DNA from: Ktedonobacteraceae bacterium
GTDB lineage: Bacteria > Chloroflexota > Ktedonobacteria > Ktedonobacterales > Ktedonobacteraceae
Reading direction: 5' to 3'
DNA: 64,000 nucleotides
NCBI GenBank assembly: GCA_035653615.1
Contig: DASRBN010000037.1
Span: 125,736 to 189,735, forward strand
Below, one piece after another: positions 9,312-18,982 of this stretch (positions are counted from its first letter, which is position 1; every line of letters starts with the position of its first letter). A model generated the notes under the pieces. That model was not told the DNA's origin and made no database searches. It saw nothing but the letters and a program-made list of their open reading frames with translations. A program made the translations under genes and the position numbers.

Positions 9312-9417
9312 AGAGTTCTCCTATTCATCGGCATCCCACATACACTTTTGCATTACCCTATTATTATAACTCGGGAAGCAAGAGGTGATTGTAGAAATCC
9401 CCTGAAAGGAAAGAGCC

Positions 9418-9474
9418 CGGTGCCTGTCCTGGGACCCTGAAGGGGACAGGGACAAGCCGCTGTCCCCTCTGGGC
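9418..9474. repeat. Family B repeat, copy B2
   Basis: GGGACAGGGACAAGCCGCTG followed by TCCCCTCTGGG lies just after the stop of the surface-protein gene and could terminate its transcript. It is preceded by GGTGCCTGTCCTGGGACC, as in copy B1. Confidence 0.6.
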
Positions 9475-9487
9475 GAAGAGGCCTGGA

Positions 9488-11329
9488 TCATTTCTTGCGT
9501 CTATGGAGCACGCCTGCAATGCCAAGTAATCCCAGGGAGAGAGCATAACACGCGATCATGAGTAGTACTAAAGGATTGAACCCTGCCAGCGGTAAGGAGA
9601 ACGATGAAGCGGAACCACCGCTGTTCAAAGCATTTCCAAAGCTAGAGGCTCCTGAACTATTGGACCCATTGGAGGGTGTAGAATTGCCGCCGGGTGTGCC
9701 GGTTGGCGTCGGTGTGCTTCCCACGGTTGATGTCGGGGAGGGTGAAGGTGATGGTGAGGGCGGTACCTGTGTTGGTGAGGGCGAAGGTGCAGGTGATGGC
9801 GTGCTGGTTACGGTCGGCGTAATGGGCACAGGGGTCTGTCCAACCGGTGTCGGCTGCGTTCCACCGCCTGTTCCCCCGCTCGAACCGGTCGGAGTTGTGC
9901 CTGGCGTTGAGATTGTAGCGGGGGCTGTTGGTCCGGCCTTACCGAGAGAGGCAGCGTCGAGTACAATATCGACGGTCGCGACGTGATTGGTTTTGCTATC
10001 GCGAGCGACTATGATATTATGTCCGATATGCCAGATATCTCCGTCTCCTGTCCAGATCGTTACAGTGAAGGCCCCGTGAGCATCTGCCTGTGCGGTGAGA
10101 ACGTTCCCCTGTTGGTCCAGAAGTACTTGCGTTCCATTGTACGTAAAGGAGACTGTCCCATAGTGGCTGAAGCCCTGACCACGCAAATGGACAGGTTGGC
10201 CCGGCAGGAACGGACCCTTGTCGAGCAGATTTAAAGATAGGCCAGGTGTGGTTGTAATAGTCGATGCTGCCGTCGCCTGGGTAGTTGTCCCAGGCTGCCT
10301 GCTTACTACCCTCAAAGCGGTGCCACCGGGTAGAGATGGCGAAAACCAGTTCAAGCTGAGGGCTGTCAGCAGCAGGAGTGAACAGGTCACGATGATTAAG
10401 AGCAGCGTACCAAATAGCCAGAGTATAAATTCAATACGTCCGGGAAGCAGCAACCACCAACGCACGCGGTCAAGGGGATTGAGCGTGATGGTCTTGTGCC
10501 GCTTTTTTTTGCGCAAGGTAGGATCAGCTATCAGCCGGGCATAGGATGAATTTATGGCCTTGCCCGCCGTCCATGATGCCGTATCACCCTCTATTATCCC
10601 GCCTTCTGTGGGGGCGGAGTGGACGAGGGTCTGGGATGCTTGAGATCGCCCTACTGGAAACTCTATTGGGGCAAGGGTCTGGGACGCTTGAGGTCGCCCT
10701 TGTGGAACCAGGGCACGTGAATATCCGCCAACTCCTATATAAACGTCGGGAAGGGTGTCGATCTCCTCTATCGAGAGCTGGGACCGTTCCTGGAATTGTA
10801 CCGGCGAAAGTTCTGCAATCTCGGATTTGTCGAGTCGTAAAGAGACTGGTTGGTGGTGCGTAGCCGGTACTTGCGCGCCTGGTCGTGCAGGTGGAGGGGT
10901 CGTATCGATTTCATCGATGCGAGGCAGCCGGCGCGTCTGGCGAACGTTTGACGACGAGGTCACCTGCGGGAGCGTAGGTATTTCGGGTACCAGCAATGAG
11001 AGCGATGGCAGGCTGGTGCCAACTGCATAGTTTTCCGATTCGTATTCCCAGGTGGTTGAGGCAGGAGCCGGACAGGGACCAGCCGCTGTCCCTACAGAGC
11101 TGTTCGCAGCGCGAGCAATAGAGTCCTGCGAGGGGATGGGTGTGATCGGATTCGGGTGTTTTTTCAATGGCGCTGGCGCGGGTGAAGACAATTTCGACTG
11201 CCGTTGTTGTCCCTTCATTGCCCCTTTCGTATTTGAACGTGGCGGCTCGCTAGGGGGCGCATACACGGCAGGATCGATCCAGACGGATGTGCCGGTGGGA
11301 AGATTATTAAAGGGAGAAATATCTGTCAC
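9488..11329 (-). CDS. Membrane-anchored Pro/Ser/Thr-rich protein with IPT/TIG-like domain and sorting-like tail
   Basis: 613 residues from a GTG start with AGGTAGG upstream. Residues 1-295 are polar, Pro-rich and probably cytosolic. A strong membrane span lies at about 299-327. Beyond it, residues of about 345-460 look like an IPT/TIG-type beta-sandwich (GQPVHLRGQGFSHYGTVSF). A long Ser/Pro/Thr linker follows, and the protein ends with LPLAG (579-583), a hydrophobic span and HRRKK. That tail has the layout of a sortase signal, although LPLAG is not canonical LPxTG. No sortase gene lies in the window. The cytosolic half repeats phrases such as RPQASQTLAP and GRSQASQTLV. A family B repeat lies inside the coding sequence. 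Function unknown; an envelope sensor or adhesin is possible. Confidence 0.65.
   Translation of the reverse strand: MTDISPFNNLPTGTSVWIDPAVYAPPSEPPRSNTKGAMKGQQRQSKLSSPAPAPLKKHPNPITPIPSQDSIARAANSSVGTAAGPCPAPASTTWEYESENYAVGTSLPSLSLLVPEIPTLPQVTSSSNVRQTRRLPRIDEIDTTPPPARPGAQVPATHHQPVSLRLDKSEIAELSPVQFQERSQLSIEEIDTLPDVYIGVGGYSRALVPQGRPQASQTLAPIEFPVGRSQASQTLVHSAPTEGGIIEGDTASWTAGKAINSSYARLIADPTLRKKKRHKTITLNPLDRVRWWLLLPGRIEFILWLFGTLLLIIVTCSLLLLTALSLNWFSPSLPGGTALRVVSRQPGTTTQATAASTITTTPGLSLNLLDKGPFLPGQPVHLRGQGFSHYGTVSFTYNGTQVLLDQQGNVLTAQADAHGAFTVTIWTGDGDIWHIGHNIIVARDSKTNHVATVDIVLDAASLGKAGPTAPATISTPGTTPTGSSGGTGGGTQPTPVGQTPVPITPTVTSTPSPAPSPSPTQVPPSPSPSPSPTSTVGSTPTPTGTPGGNSTPSNGSNSSGASSFGNALNSGGSASSFSLPLAGFNPLVLLMIACYALSLGLLGIAGVLHRRKK
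11068..11097. repeat. Family B repeat inside a coding sequence, copy B3
   Basis: GGACAGGGACCAGCCGCTGT followed by CCCTAC matches the intergenic family B units almost base for base, but here it lies within the surface-protein gene at residues of about 78-88 and keeps the frame open. It falls in a low-complexity cytosolic region that can tolerate insertion. Confidence 0.7.
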
Positions 11330-11578
11330 TTTACCTACCTACTCTGATACTCCATCTTGTGGTTCACATCTACTGCAAATAAACGGAGTCCTGTCCGGTT
11401 TTCGGACGTGTGCCAGGAAGTACCATACTCGAAACTGTGGAAATATCCGCACGGTCAGGAAAAAATTTACAGGTAGATTGAGCGGTATTGATTAAAAACC
11501 AATTGGCGATCACCAATAGAAAGGCTATTGATGGAATTTCATGTAAAAATCTTTGATTGCCGCGTGGTCCTATCATTA

Positions 11579-11594
11579 TGGCATAGTTCTTGCA
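11579..11594 (+). promoter_or_regulatory. Sigma-54-type promoter match upstream of the sigma-70 family gene
   Basis: TGGCATAGTTCTTGCA fits the -24/-12 consensus TGGCAYR-N4-TTGCW exactly, with GG and GC the required 10 bases apart. It lies about 160 bases before the sigma factor start. The gap from 11330 to 11755 is divergent between two genes and otherwise holds A+T-rich sequence and no evident hairpin. Many Chloroflexota lack RpoN, and no RpoN gene or bEBP is in the window, so this may be chance. Confidence 0.3.
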
Positions 11595-11755
11595 CTAAAT
11601 ATGCGTAGGGGGGATAAACCGGAAAAAAATCCGGGTATTCGGGTTGCCTGAATCAATCCCCACGGTTACCAATTCACGGAAGTATGTGGATGTGTACGAA
11701 TCCGCTGGCCGGTATGTACACAAAGAGGAAAAGTAGGTAGAAGGAGATGAATTCT

Positions 11756-12703
11756 ATGGTAGCCATTGCAAAAAGGGCAGATTCTGATTCAGATTTCAAG
11801 TGGTTGGAAGAGGAAGATGATGCAGCACTTTTCAATGAAGAAGACGAGGATGATGAGGTTGAGACTGCTGGTGACAATATGGTGGATAATGCCATTCGCC
11901 AGTACCTGGCGGAGATCGGGCGTTATCCTCTCTTGACGGCGGAGCAGGAGATGAGCCTGGCGCGACGTGTAGCGGAGGGCGATATGGAGGCGCAACAGCG
12001 ATTGGTAGAGGCAAATCTGCGCCTGGTGGTAAGTATTGCTAAACGCTACAATAATCACGGTATTGGCCTGCTGGACCTGGTGCAGGAAGGAAATCTGGGC
12101 CTGATCCGCGCCGTGCAAAAATTTGATGCAGATCGAGGATTCCGTTTCAGCACGTATGCGACATGGTGGATTCGGCAGGCTATCAGCCGGGCGGTGGCCG
12201 AGCATACGCGCACGATCCATGTACCGGTACATGTCGTTGAAATGATCTACAAAATGAAGCGCATCACGCGCCAGCTCTATCAGGAGTTGGGGCGTGACCC
12301 GCTGCCCGAGGAGATCGCAGCCGCGGCCCGGCTGACTAAGGAGCGGGTAGTAGAGCTGCAAAATATGGCAGAGACACCTATCTCTCTGGATGCCCCCCTT
12401 ATCGACGATGAGCAATACCACCTGGCCGATACACTGGAAGATACGAGTACGACGGCACCCGCCGACGCAGCTACTCACCAGGCCCTGCGCGCGCAGATAT
12501 CCTGCGCTCTCGAAACCCTCAATGCGCGCGAGCGGCAGGTGATCGAACTGCGCTACGGCCTGCAGGATGGCTATTGCCATACGCTGGAGGAACTGAGCGC
12601 CTTCTTCAAACTGACGCGCGAACGCATCCGCCAGATTGAGGTAAAGGCGCTACGCACGCTGCGGCAACCCATCCAGGTCCGGCTGCTGCGCGATTTCGCC
12701 TAG
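11756..12703 (+). CDS. RNA polymerase sigma factor, RpoD/SigA family without region 1.1
   Basis: AAGGAG sits nine bases before the ATG at 11756; the ATG at 11747 directly abuts it and is too close. The 315-residue product starts with a very acidic stretch, then region 1.2 ([14 protein letters not shown]), region 2 with the core- and -10-binding segment ([16 protein letters not shown]), region 3 ([12 protein letters not shown]) and region 4 with its helix-turn-helix ([23 protein letters not shown]). All determinants for -10 and -35 recognition are present, so this is a group 1 or group 2 factor. The length is short for a housekeeping SigA, so a group 2 (stationary or stress) role seems more likely. 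Its last 18 codons overlap the 3' end of the convergent permease-GGDEF gene. Confidence 0.9.
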   Translation: MVAIAKRADSDSDFKWLEEEDDAALFNEEDEDDEVETAGDNMVDNAIRQYLAEIGRYPLLTAEQEMSLARRVAEGDMEAQQRLVEANLRLVVSIAKRYNNHGIGLLDLVQEGNLGLIRAVQKFDADRGFRFSTYATWWIRQAISRAVAEHTRTIHVPVHVVEMIYKMKRITRQLYQELGRDPLPEEIAAAARLTKERVVELQNMAETPISLDAPLIDDEQYHLADTLEDTSTTAPADAATHQALRAQISCALETLNARERQVIELRYGLQDGYCHTLEELSAFFKLTRERIRQIEVKALRTLRQPIQVRLLRDFA

Positions 12704-15505
12704 CACACAGTTCTCATCTTGCTCGCTCAGGACACTGAGGAATGCCTCTACGACGGCCGCGTCGAACTGCTTGCCCGCACAGGCAAGCAGTTCTTTCCTG
12801 GCCTCGCTGACCGGCATAGCCTTGCGATATGGCCGCGTTGAAACCATCGCATCGTAGGCGTCCACGACCGCGAGGATGCGCGCGCTCAGGGGAATTTGCT
12901 CACCGGCAAGGCCGAGTGGATAGCCTTTCCCGTCCCAGCGCTCATGATGGGCCGCGACGATGGTGGCGAGGTAGTCGAAGATGCCGCCCACCTGTTCCAA
13001 TATCTGGCGGCCAATTTCCGGGTGGCTGCGCATCACGCTCCATTCTTCCTCGGTCAATGGGCCTGGTTTGTGCAGGATGGCGTCGGGAATGCCAATTTTG
13101 CCGATATCGTGCAGCAGCGCGCCCAGGCGAATCAGGTGCAGCTCTTCATCGGGGCGCTGCAATTTGCGCGCTGTGGCCTCGGCGAGCTGCACGATGCGAT
13201 GCGCGTGCGCGTTTGTTCTACGATCATGTGCCGCGGCCGCGGCGGTAAGGGCTTTTACGCCCACTATTTCCGTCGTATGCCTGTCGTAAGGGACAAGTTC
13301 GGTTCGCGCAATGGCCGGGCGGTCAGTCTCGACATCCGCCACACAAACGCGATTCCTTCCCGTATGTTTGGCGCGGTACATACCCTGATCGGCGCTCTCG
13401 ATCAAGGCTTCGCGTGTGGTGCCATGCAATCCGTATACCGCTATCCCTATACTGGCGGTAATGGCTATTGGCACGGGAACCGGGGTATCTTCAGATTCCC
13501 AGAGGCAAGGTTTTGCGCTGATCGAGGCCAGCAGGCGTTCGGCAACCTGATTTGCCGCGAGCAAATCCGCTCCGGTGAGGATGATAGCAAACTCCTCTCC
13601 GCCGTAACGTCCGGCGAGGTCTTCGAGGCGCAAGGTGTTGCGCAAACGGGTGCCAACTTCGCGCAGGATGGCATCGCCTGCGCGGTGTCCCCAGGTATCG
13701 TTCACACGCTTGAAATGATCGAGGTCCACAAACAGGATGGCGAATGAATCCTGCGAGCGCTGGCAGCGCGATACTTCCTCGTTGATCCTGCTCATCACGG
13801 CGCGATGGTTGGGCAGTCCTGTGATCGGGTCAGTGATGGCGGCGCTGGCCTGCTCGCGATAGAGCCTGTCTAGCTCGGAAACCAATAGCTGCTGCTGCTG
13901 CACCAATATTTGCTGCTCATTGTAGGCCTCTTGCAGCCTGGCGCGCAGGGCAATTTCGCGGTCATTGAGGCGGCGCTGCTCATTCAGCATGGCGTTGACG
14001 CGCGGTAGTTCGCCTACAATCCATCCAAGCGCGAGCGCAACGGCAGTGATGATTATTACCAGGATGGCCCAGCGTTGATCAGGGATGAGCGTGGGGAGCC
14101 ATGATTGGGATATGGTGGCCCAGATGCCGGTACAGGAGGCAATAGTACCAATCGCTACCATACTCAAGAGCAGCAATCCCTGCCTGATTGAAGTACGCAT
14201 GCGTCGTCTGTGACGCAGAACAAGCCAGGGGACAAGCAGGAACATCTGGATGACCGAGAAGACCCAGACCACCGTTGTAGCCGCCTGCAACAAATTGTAG
14301 ATTTCAAAGGCCAGTTCGGCAGGTGGGATGATGTACTCGAAGATGCCTGGAATAGCCACGAAAGAAAGAATTGTCACTATCGCTACAACGGTCGCCTGGG
14401 CGATGATGCTATTGATGGGAACACCACGGCGGTTCAGTTTTGCTAGCCGGCCCGGTAAGCGACGATCCGCGGCAAGGACTACCAGCAGACGCGAGAATAG
14501 CAGGATATAGACGGCCACCAGGGCAATCTGGCTCAGTGCCAGCACTACCGAGACGATGCTGGCGGCAGTTGAACCAAGGGTGATATTGATGGCCTGCACA
14601 TTTGATATCATTGCTCCCGATTGACCCGGCGGTACGATGGCCATAATGCCAAATGTGCCGAGTATATAGGCAGTAAAAGAGATGCCGGTTCCCCACCAGA
14701 CGTAGCGGCTGGCCCGTTTGAAGCCTGCTTTGCCACCATGTATCTCATTCCCCATGATGATGGGGATATTAGCGCCAAGCAAAGCCAGTACAATCAGTCC
14801 ATAGAGGCCAGAATTCGACATCGCCGGGCCCCAGGCAGCAGGTATATTGAGCGCTAGAGTTGCCTGGTGGCCGCTCTCCAGCCACCAGATTCCGGTCGCT
14901 CCGATCAGCGCGAAAACCGCCAGGTAAAGGGCGGTAAGAGCCAGCAACAGCCGTTTGACCCATGTTAAGGGGAAGCAGTTTATCGCAGTGGCGACAATCA
15001 GCACCAGCATCGTTGCCAGGCACTGCTGCGCGGGAGCAGTAAACCATGTGGGGGCAAGATACTGCACGAAGACAATACAGGCCTCTACTACCGAAACAAC
15101 TGCCAGCACGCCGGGCAACCAGGCGCAAAAGGCAAAGAAAAAACACCACCTGGCCCCAAGAACGCGCTTTGCCCACAGGTAAGGGCCGCCCTCACCGGGG
15201 AAGCGCAGCGCGAGCCACCGTGTGAAGAACGCGCACGGCACGAGGAATGTCAGCAGGCCAAGCGTCCAGTAGAAAAAAGCTGCCGGGCCCGCGAACTGAA
15301 CACCATTATTGTTATTGACAAACAGGACGGTCAGGATCATGAAGACCGACAGATCGCGCAGTCCCAGCACAGCAGGCAATCGTTGGTCGCCCGATTCCGC
15401 AGTAAACGTAATCTCGCCTTGCTCATCTCGATTATCCGGCGTGCTTGCATCTCCCGAAAACCCTGTGGCAGGCATGGATGCCTGAGATGTCGAGTTCGCA
15501 GCCAT
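12650..15505 (-). CDS. Amino-acid-permease / GGDEF / HD-GYP fusion protein
   Basis: 951 residues; ATG with GGAG eight bases upstream. Residues of about 40-500 are an APC-superfamily permease with roughly 12 membrane spans ([20 protein letters not shown] near the start, [16 protein letters not shown] in the classic APC position). A coiled coil (about 505-560, rich in Gln/Glu/Leu) leads into a GGDEF domain with GGEEF at 635-639 and an intact RxxD inhibition site RLED at 626-629. An HD-GYP domain follows with HD at 799-800 and [11 protein letters not shown] at 853-863. Both c-di-GMP synthesis and hydrolysis residues are therefore present. By design it could couple amino-acid transport or binding to c-di-GMP level. 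The 3' end overlaps the sigma factor gene by 54 bases tail to tail. Confidence 0.9.
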   Translation of the reverse strand: MAANSTSQASMPATGFSGDASTPDNRDEQGEITFTAESGDQRLPAVLGLRDLSVFMILTVLFVNNNNGVQFAGPAAFFYWTLGLLTFLVPCAFFTRWLALRFPGEGGPYLWAKRVLGARWCFFFAFCAWLPGVLAVVSVVEACIVFVQYLAPTWFTAPAQQCLATMLVLIVATAINCFPLTWVKRLLLALTALYLAVFALIGATGIWWLESGHQATLALNIPAAWGPAMSNSGLYGLIVLALLGANIPIIMGNEIHGGKAGFKRASRYVWWGTGISFTAYILGTFGIMAIVPPGQSGAMISNVQAINITLGSTAASIVSVVLALSQIALVAVYILLFSRLLVVLAADRRLPGRLAKLNRRGVPINSIIAQATVVAIVTILSFVAIPGIFEYIIPPAELAFEIYNLLQAATTVVWVFSVIQMFLLVPWLVLRHRRRMRTSIRQGLLLLSMVAIGTIASCTGIWATISQSWLPTLIPDQRWAILVIIITAVALALGWIVGELPRVNAMLNEQRRLNDREIALRARLQEAYNEQQILVQQQQLLVSELDRLYREQASAAITDPITGLPNHRAVMSRINEEVSRCQRSQDSFAILFVDLDHFKRVNDTWGHRAGDAILREVGTRLRNTLRLEDLAGRYGGEEFAIILTGADLLAANQVAERLLASISAKPCLWESEDTPVPVPIAITASIGIAVYGLHGTTREALIESADQGMYRAKHTGRNRVCVADVETDRPAIARTELVPYDRHTTEIVGVKALTAAAAAHDRRTNAHAHRIVQLAEATARKLQRPDEELHLIRLGALLHDIGKIGIPDAILHKPGPLTEEEWSVMRSHPEIGRQILEQVGGIFDYLATIVAAHHERWDGKGYPLGLAGEQIPLSARILAVVDAYDAMVSTRPYRKAMPVSEARKELLACAGKQFDAAVVEAFLSVLSEQDENCVLGEIAQQPDLDGLPQRA

Positions 15506-15848
15506 AGCTATTGCTCCATATATGCTTCAAGCCATTATCATAAGATCGCGCAAAGTTCACACTCGCGCCCTTACATCGTGCTATCGGCACATGGGAGTAC
15601 TATCAATAGAGCAAGCAGGCGGCATAGATGAAAACAAATGTGACAGGCTTCCCCTACTCACAGGCGGTACTTTCCAGCAGTGCGGTCACTTTTTTTCTGG
15701 ATGTTCGTTTATGAAATATGGAGTATTGCTTGCTATAACAGAAGTGGCGAGCGGAAGAAGATGATAGTGCGCGGAAGTATCCAGCACATGCTTGCCCCCA
15801 CATGGATGCATTCCCGGTATCCATTCAGGTGATAGAGAGGTATAGCTG
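15506..15848. other. Divergent intergenic region, 343 bases
   Basis: Separates the start codons of the permease-GGDEF fusion and the mannosyltransferase. It must hold both promoters. An A+T-rich run with TTGCTTGCTATAACAG near 15730 could be part of a plus-strand promoter, but no well-spaced -35/-10 pair stands out. No repeat family member or hairpin was seen. Confidence 0.4.
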
Positions 15849-17702
15849 ATGTTGATTAAAAATAAGGTTGAGCAGGCGGTGTCACCCGGCACATCCCTGG
15901 CGGAGAGACCTGGCCGGGCTACGGGCGAGCTGCTATTTGGCACGCTGATGTTTGTTTGCGCGGTCGCCTTTGTAATCTCTATCCTGTTCCTGCTTGCTCC
16001 TCTCTCAGAGTTGTCATCTCCTCTTTCTCAATGGCCATTGAGCAGGCTGCTATCAGGGGCGGCATTGTGGGTGTTCGGTCAACTCCACCTCTTTCTGAAC
16101 CTGCAAAAGGGGCAACTGGGAGTAGATACGGTATCCTTCCTGATCCTGCTCTCGGTTACTTTTGTCATCTATGGCCTGTGTGCCTTGCTTATCTCTTTAC
16201 GAGCGCCTGAACACAAAAATAATCGCTGGCTGCTCCTGGTATGGTTGACGACGCTGCTAGCAGGATTTCTCCTGATGCTCGAGGGTGCATCACTTTCACA
16301 CGATGTTTTCATATATACCGGCTATGGCCGTTTGATGCTTGTCTATCACGTTAATCCCTATTTTGTGCCACCAGATCAATTTCCGCACGACCCACTGTAC
16401 TATCTGAATGGCTGGACAAATTCTACTGCCGCCTATGGTCCGCTCTGGCTGCTCGTCTGCGCGGTAAGCGAATTGTTCGGCGGAACCGATCCTATACGCT
16501 ATGTCCTCTTCTTCTGCTCGCTCGGCCTGGCAGCGCACTTAGTGAATACGCTGCTGGTCACAAACATATTGCGAGCAATGGGCCGTTCGCGGCGTACTAT
16601 TCTGCTCGGCACGCTGCTCTATGCCTGGAATCCGCTTGTGCTTTTTGAGGCCAGCAATGGTGGTCACAATGATATTTTCATGATTATCTTCATCTTGTCA
16701 GGCATTCTCTTCGCCGTTCGCGCCGAGCAGAGGGGTCAGATGCGGCTCGGGGATTACGTTTTGCCGGTCGTGGCCTTTACATTGGCGGCGCTGGTGAAGT
16801 TTACTCTCGCCCCGCTTGTGGTGCTATTTATTGTTCTGCTGGTCTTCTACCGCCTGCGCCAGATTTCATGGCCGTTCTCTCACCAGGATGGTCAATTGCC
16901 GGGCACGATGAGTCGGTCATCACAGGGGGCCGATTTATCGGCCTCGCGTCCATTACCGAAGTATTCCGTTAAAGTGCATAATCGGCCCATACAGGCGGTG
17001 GGCGATGCCCTTTTAGCGATCAGGACAGATGCGGCAACAAAGGAAGCGACCAGGCAGGTGTTGGGCGCGGCAATTTACGCGAGCATTATCAGTGCGGTCG
17101 TGGTGCTGCTTTTTTATGGGCCTTTTTTCATCGGCCATAATGTTCATAGCATTATCCAGAGTTTTACCTCGCCGCCCTCCTCAACAGGGGCGCATAAGTC
17201 GATGCTGGATGCCGCGCAGAGGTGGCTCGCTGGCCATCCCTTACCGCATAACACGCTACAGTACCAACTGAGCCATGAATTGAGCAGCCACAAGGTATGG
17301 ACTCTTATTAATGTTGTGGTATTGGCGCTGGGGATGCTGGTAGGAATGGTGTGGATGTGGAAGGCGCCGCAGGTACGCACATTTGTAATGGCGTCGCTGC
17401 TGGTATTGGAGGCATTTCTGCTGGTTGCGCCGTGGTTCCTGACATGGTATGTTGCATGGCTGGTAGCCCTGGCGATTGTATGCTTGCCGGTGTCGTATGA
17501 TCCTAAAGGACGCGCATTGCTGGCGTTCGCGCTGGTATTCTCGGCATCGGCCTTCTTGCTCTACTTCTACAATGGCGCCCCTCCTGGCTATATATGGAAC
17601 CCGCTAAGCTGCGTCGTGACATATGGCCCGCCGGTGCTGGCCTGCCTGATTTTCCTGGCATTGCCTTTTATACGACGCGTTGGGCAATATGCAGCGACAT
17701 AG
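15849..17702 (+). CDS. Polytopic GT-C glycosyltransferase, MptB-like mannosyltransferase
   Basis: 617 residues with about 12-13 hydrophobic spans; GAGAGG precedes the ATG. An Asp in the first long loop (D152 in LSHDVFIYTGYGRL) followed by the substrate-loop phrase HVNPYFVPP and AAYGPLWLL is typical of polyprenyl-phosphate-mannose-dependent alpha-mannosyltransferases (MptA/MptB, DUF2029 relatives). Also typical is YAWNPLVLFEASNGGHND. The enzyme would move sugars from a lipid carrier to an extracytoplasmic glycan. Residues of about 360-386, in a loop, come from an inserted family A repeat that keeps the frame. It stands alone, with a D-amino-acid aldolase-like gene 34 bases downstream on the same strand. 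Confidence 0.8.
   Translation: MLIKNKVEQAVSPGTSLAERPGRATGELLFGTLMFVCAVAFVISILFLLAPLSELSSPLSQWPLSRLLSGAALWVFGQLHLFLNLQKGQLGVDTVSFLILLSVTFVIYGLCALLISLRAPEHKNNRWLLLVWLTTLLAGFLLMLEGASLSHDVFIYTGYGRLMLVYHVNPYFVPPDQFPHDPLYYLNGWTNSTAAYGPLWLLVCAVSELFGGTDPIRYVLFFCSLGLAAHLVNTLLVTNILRAMGRSRRTILLGTLLYAWNPLVLFEASNGGHNDIFMIIFILSGILFAVRAEQRGQMRLGDYVLPVVAFTLAALVKFTLAPLVVLFIVLLVFYRLRQISWPFSHQDGQLPGTMSRSSQGADLSASRPLPKYSVKVHNRPIQAVGDALLAIRTDAATKEATRQVLGAAIYASIISAVVVLLFYGPFFIGHNVHSIIQSFTSPPSSTGAHKSMLDAAQRWLAGHPLPHNTLQYQLSHELSSHKVWTLINVVVLALGMLVGMVWMWKAPQVRTFVMASLLVLEAFLLVAPWFLTWYVAWLVALAIVCLPVSYDPKGRALLAFALVFSASAFLLYFYNGAPPGYIWNPLSCVVTYGPPVLACLIFLALPFIRRVGQYAAT
16927..17006. repeat. Family A element inserted in frame in the mannosyltransferase gene, copy A2
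   Basis: GGGCCGATTTATCGGCCTCG followed by CGTCCATTACCG matches, in reverse orientation, 27 of 28 bases of copy A4 at 36455-36483. Further on, CGGCCCATACAGGCGGTGGGCG resembles the other half of the element. It encodes a polar loop (GADLSASRPLP region) between membrane spans. Confidence 0.75.
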
Positions 17703-17736
17703 CTTCTCCCTCCATATGCTACAATATTCCTGAGAT

Positions 17737-18945
17737 ATGATGAAAGACTATGCCTACTACAAATCGGTATTTGGTAACCGCCCGATGCCGCTTGCCTATG
17801 TTGATCTTGATCTGCTCGAGCAAAACATACGCCAGGTGATCGCCCGGGTCAGGGGAAACGAGGGAAAAACGGGAAAGTGCGTGCGGCTGGCATCCAAGTC
17901 GCTGCGCTGTGTTGCCATTACGCGGCGCATCCTGGCGTCCGATCCATGTTTTCAAGGCTTGATGTGCTTTACGGCCAGGGAAGTTGTGTACATGGCGAAG
18001 CAGGGCTTCGATGATCTGCTTCTCGGCTACCCGGCTTATAACGAGCAAGATATCGCGGCGATAGCGCGCGAGACGGCAGAGGGGGCGCATATCACGTTGA
18101 TGGTTGATTGTCTCGAACACGTGGAGCAGGTCGAGAAGGTGGCCCGGCAATATGGCGTGCGATTGCCGTTGTGCCTGGAAGTCGATATGTCGCTAGATGT
18201 GCCTGGCCTTCATTTTGGTGTCTGGCGGTCTTCTTTACGCACGGCTGAGCAGGCGCGACCGGTGGTCAGGCGGATTGTAGCGTCCGACCACGTGTGGCTG
18301 GATGGCTTGATGGGCTATGAGGCGCAGATCGCGGGCGTAGGCGATAATTTCGTGGGGCAAACAATCAAGAATACGCTGGTGAGACAGTTGAAGCGGCGCT
18401 CAATTCGTGAGGTTGCCACAAGGCGGGCCGCGCTGGTTGAGATGATTGGCTCATATGGGGTAGCGCTGCGTTTCGTGAACGGTGGTGGAACGGGCAGCAT
18501 CGACAGCACGCGAGCAGAAGATGTGGTGACGGAGATCACGGTGGGATCCGCGTTCTACGCTCCGGCTCTCTTCGATAACTACCGCAATTTCCGCTACCAA
18601 CCTGCCGCGGGCTTCGCCATTGAGATCGTGCGGCACCCGCAGCCAACCATCTACACGTGCCTGGGTGGTGGTTATGTTGCTTCCGGCTCTGCTGGCCCCG
18701 AGAAGCTACCCCAACCCTATTTGCCACAAGGGGCCGCGCTTGAGGCGCTCGAAGGAGCAGGCGAGGTGCAAACGCCTATACGTTACAATGGGCCGGTAGC
18801 GCTTGCAATCGGCGATCCTATATTCCTGCGCCATAGCAAGGCCGGCGAGCTTTGCGAGCGCTTTACGCATTTGCTGCTTGTCCAGAACGGAGCGGTCGTG
18901 GACGAGGTAACGACTTATCGCGGCGATGGGCAATGTTTTCTGTAG
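17737..18945 (+). CDS. Fold-type III PLP enzyme, D-threonine aldolase / D-serine dehydratase-like
   Basis: 402 residues. The N-terminal half is an alanine-racemase-type TIM barrel: PLAYVDLDLLEQNI, then RLASKSLRCVAITR with the PLP-binding Lys, and GGGTGS for phosphate binding. The C-terminal beta domain ends with metal-ligand-like residues as in DSD1/D-threonine aldolases. Family members cleave D-threonine or deaminate D-serine-type substrates. The tandem ATG start has only a weak ribosome site. Directly downstream, overlapping in coordinates only if the longer start is used, lies a lactone oxidase-type flavoprotein; this aldolase/FAD-oxidase pairing is frequent in Actinobacteria and suggests a shared pathway of unknown substrate. 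Confidence 0.8.
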   Translation: MMKDYAYYKSVFGNRPMPLAYVDLDLLEQNIRQVIARVRGNEGKTGKCVRLASKSLRCVAITRRILASDPCFQGLMCFTAREVVYMAKQGFDDLLLGYPAYNEQDIAAIARETAEGAHITLMVDCLEHVEQVEKVARQYGVRLPLCLEVDMSLDVPGLHFGVWRSSLRTAEQARPVVRRIVASDHVWLDGLMGYEAQIAGVGDNFVGQTIKNTLVRQLKRRSIREVATRRAALVEMIGSYGVALRFVNGGGTGSIDSTRAEDVVTEITVGSAFYAPALFDNYRNFRYQPAAGFAIEIVRHPQPTIYTCLGGGYVASGSAGPEKLPQPYLPQGAALEALEGAGEVQTPIRYNGPVALAIGDPIFLRHSKAGELCERFTHLLLVQNGAVVDEVTTYRGDGQCFL

Positions 18946-18982
18946 TCGTTCCTTTCACCCCACTGCAAAGGAGAAAAAACGG

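Noticed and set aside
11789-12580. 263-residue minus-strand frame opposite the sigma factor
   Set aside because: No family resemblance, and the plus strand encodes every region of a sigma-70 factor.
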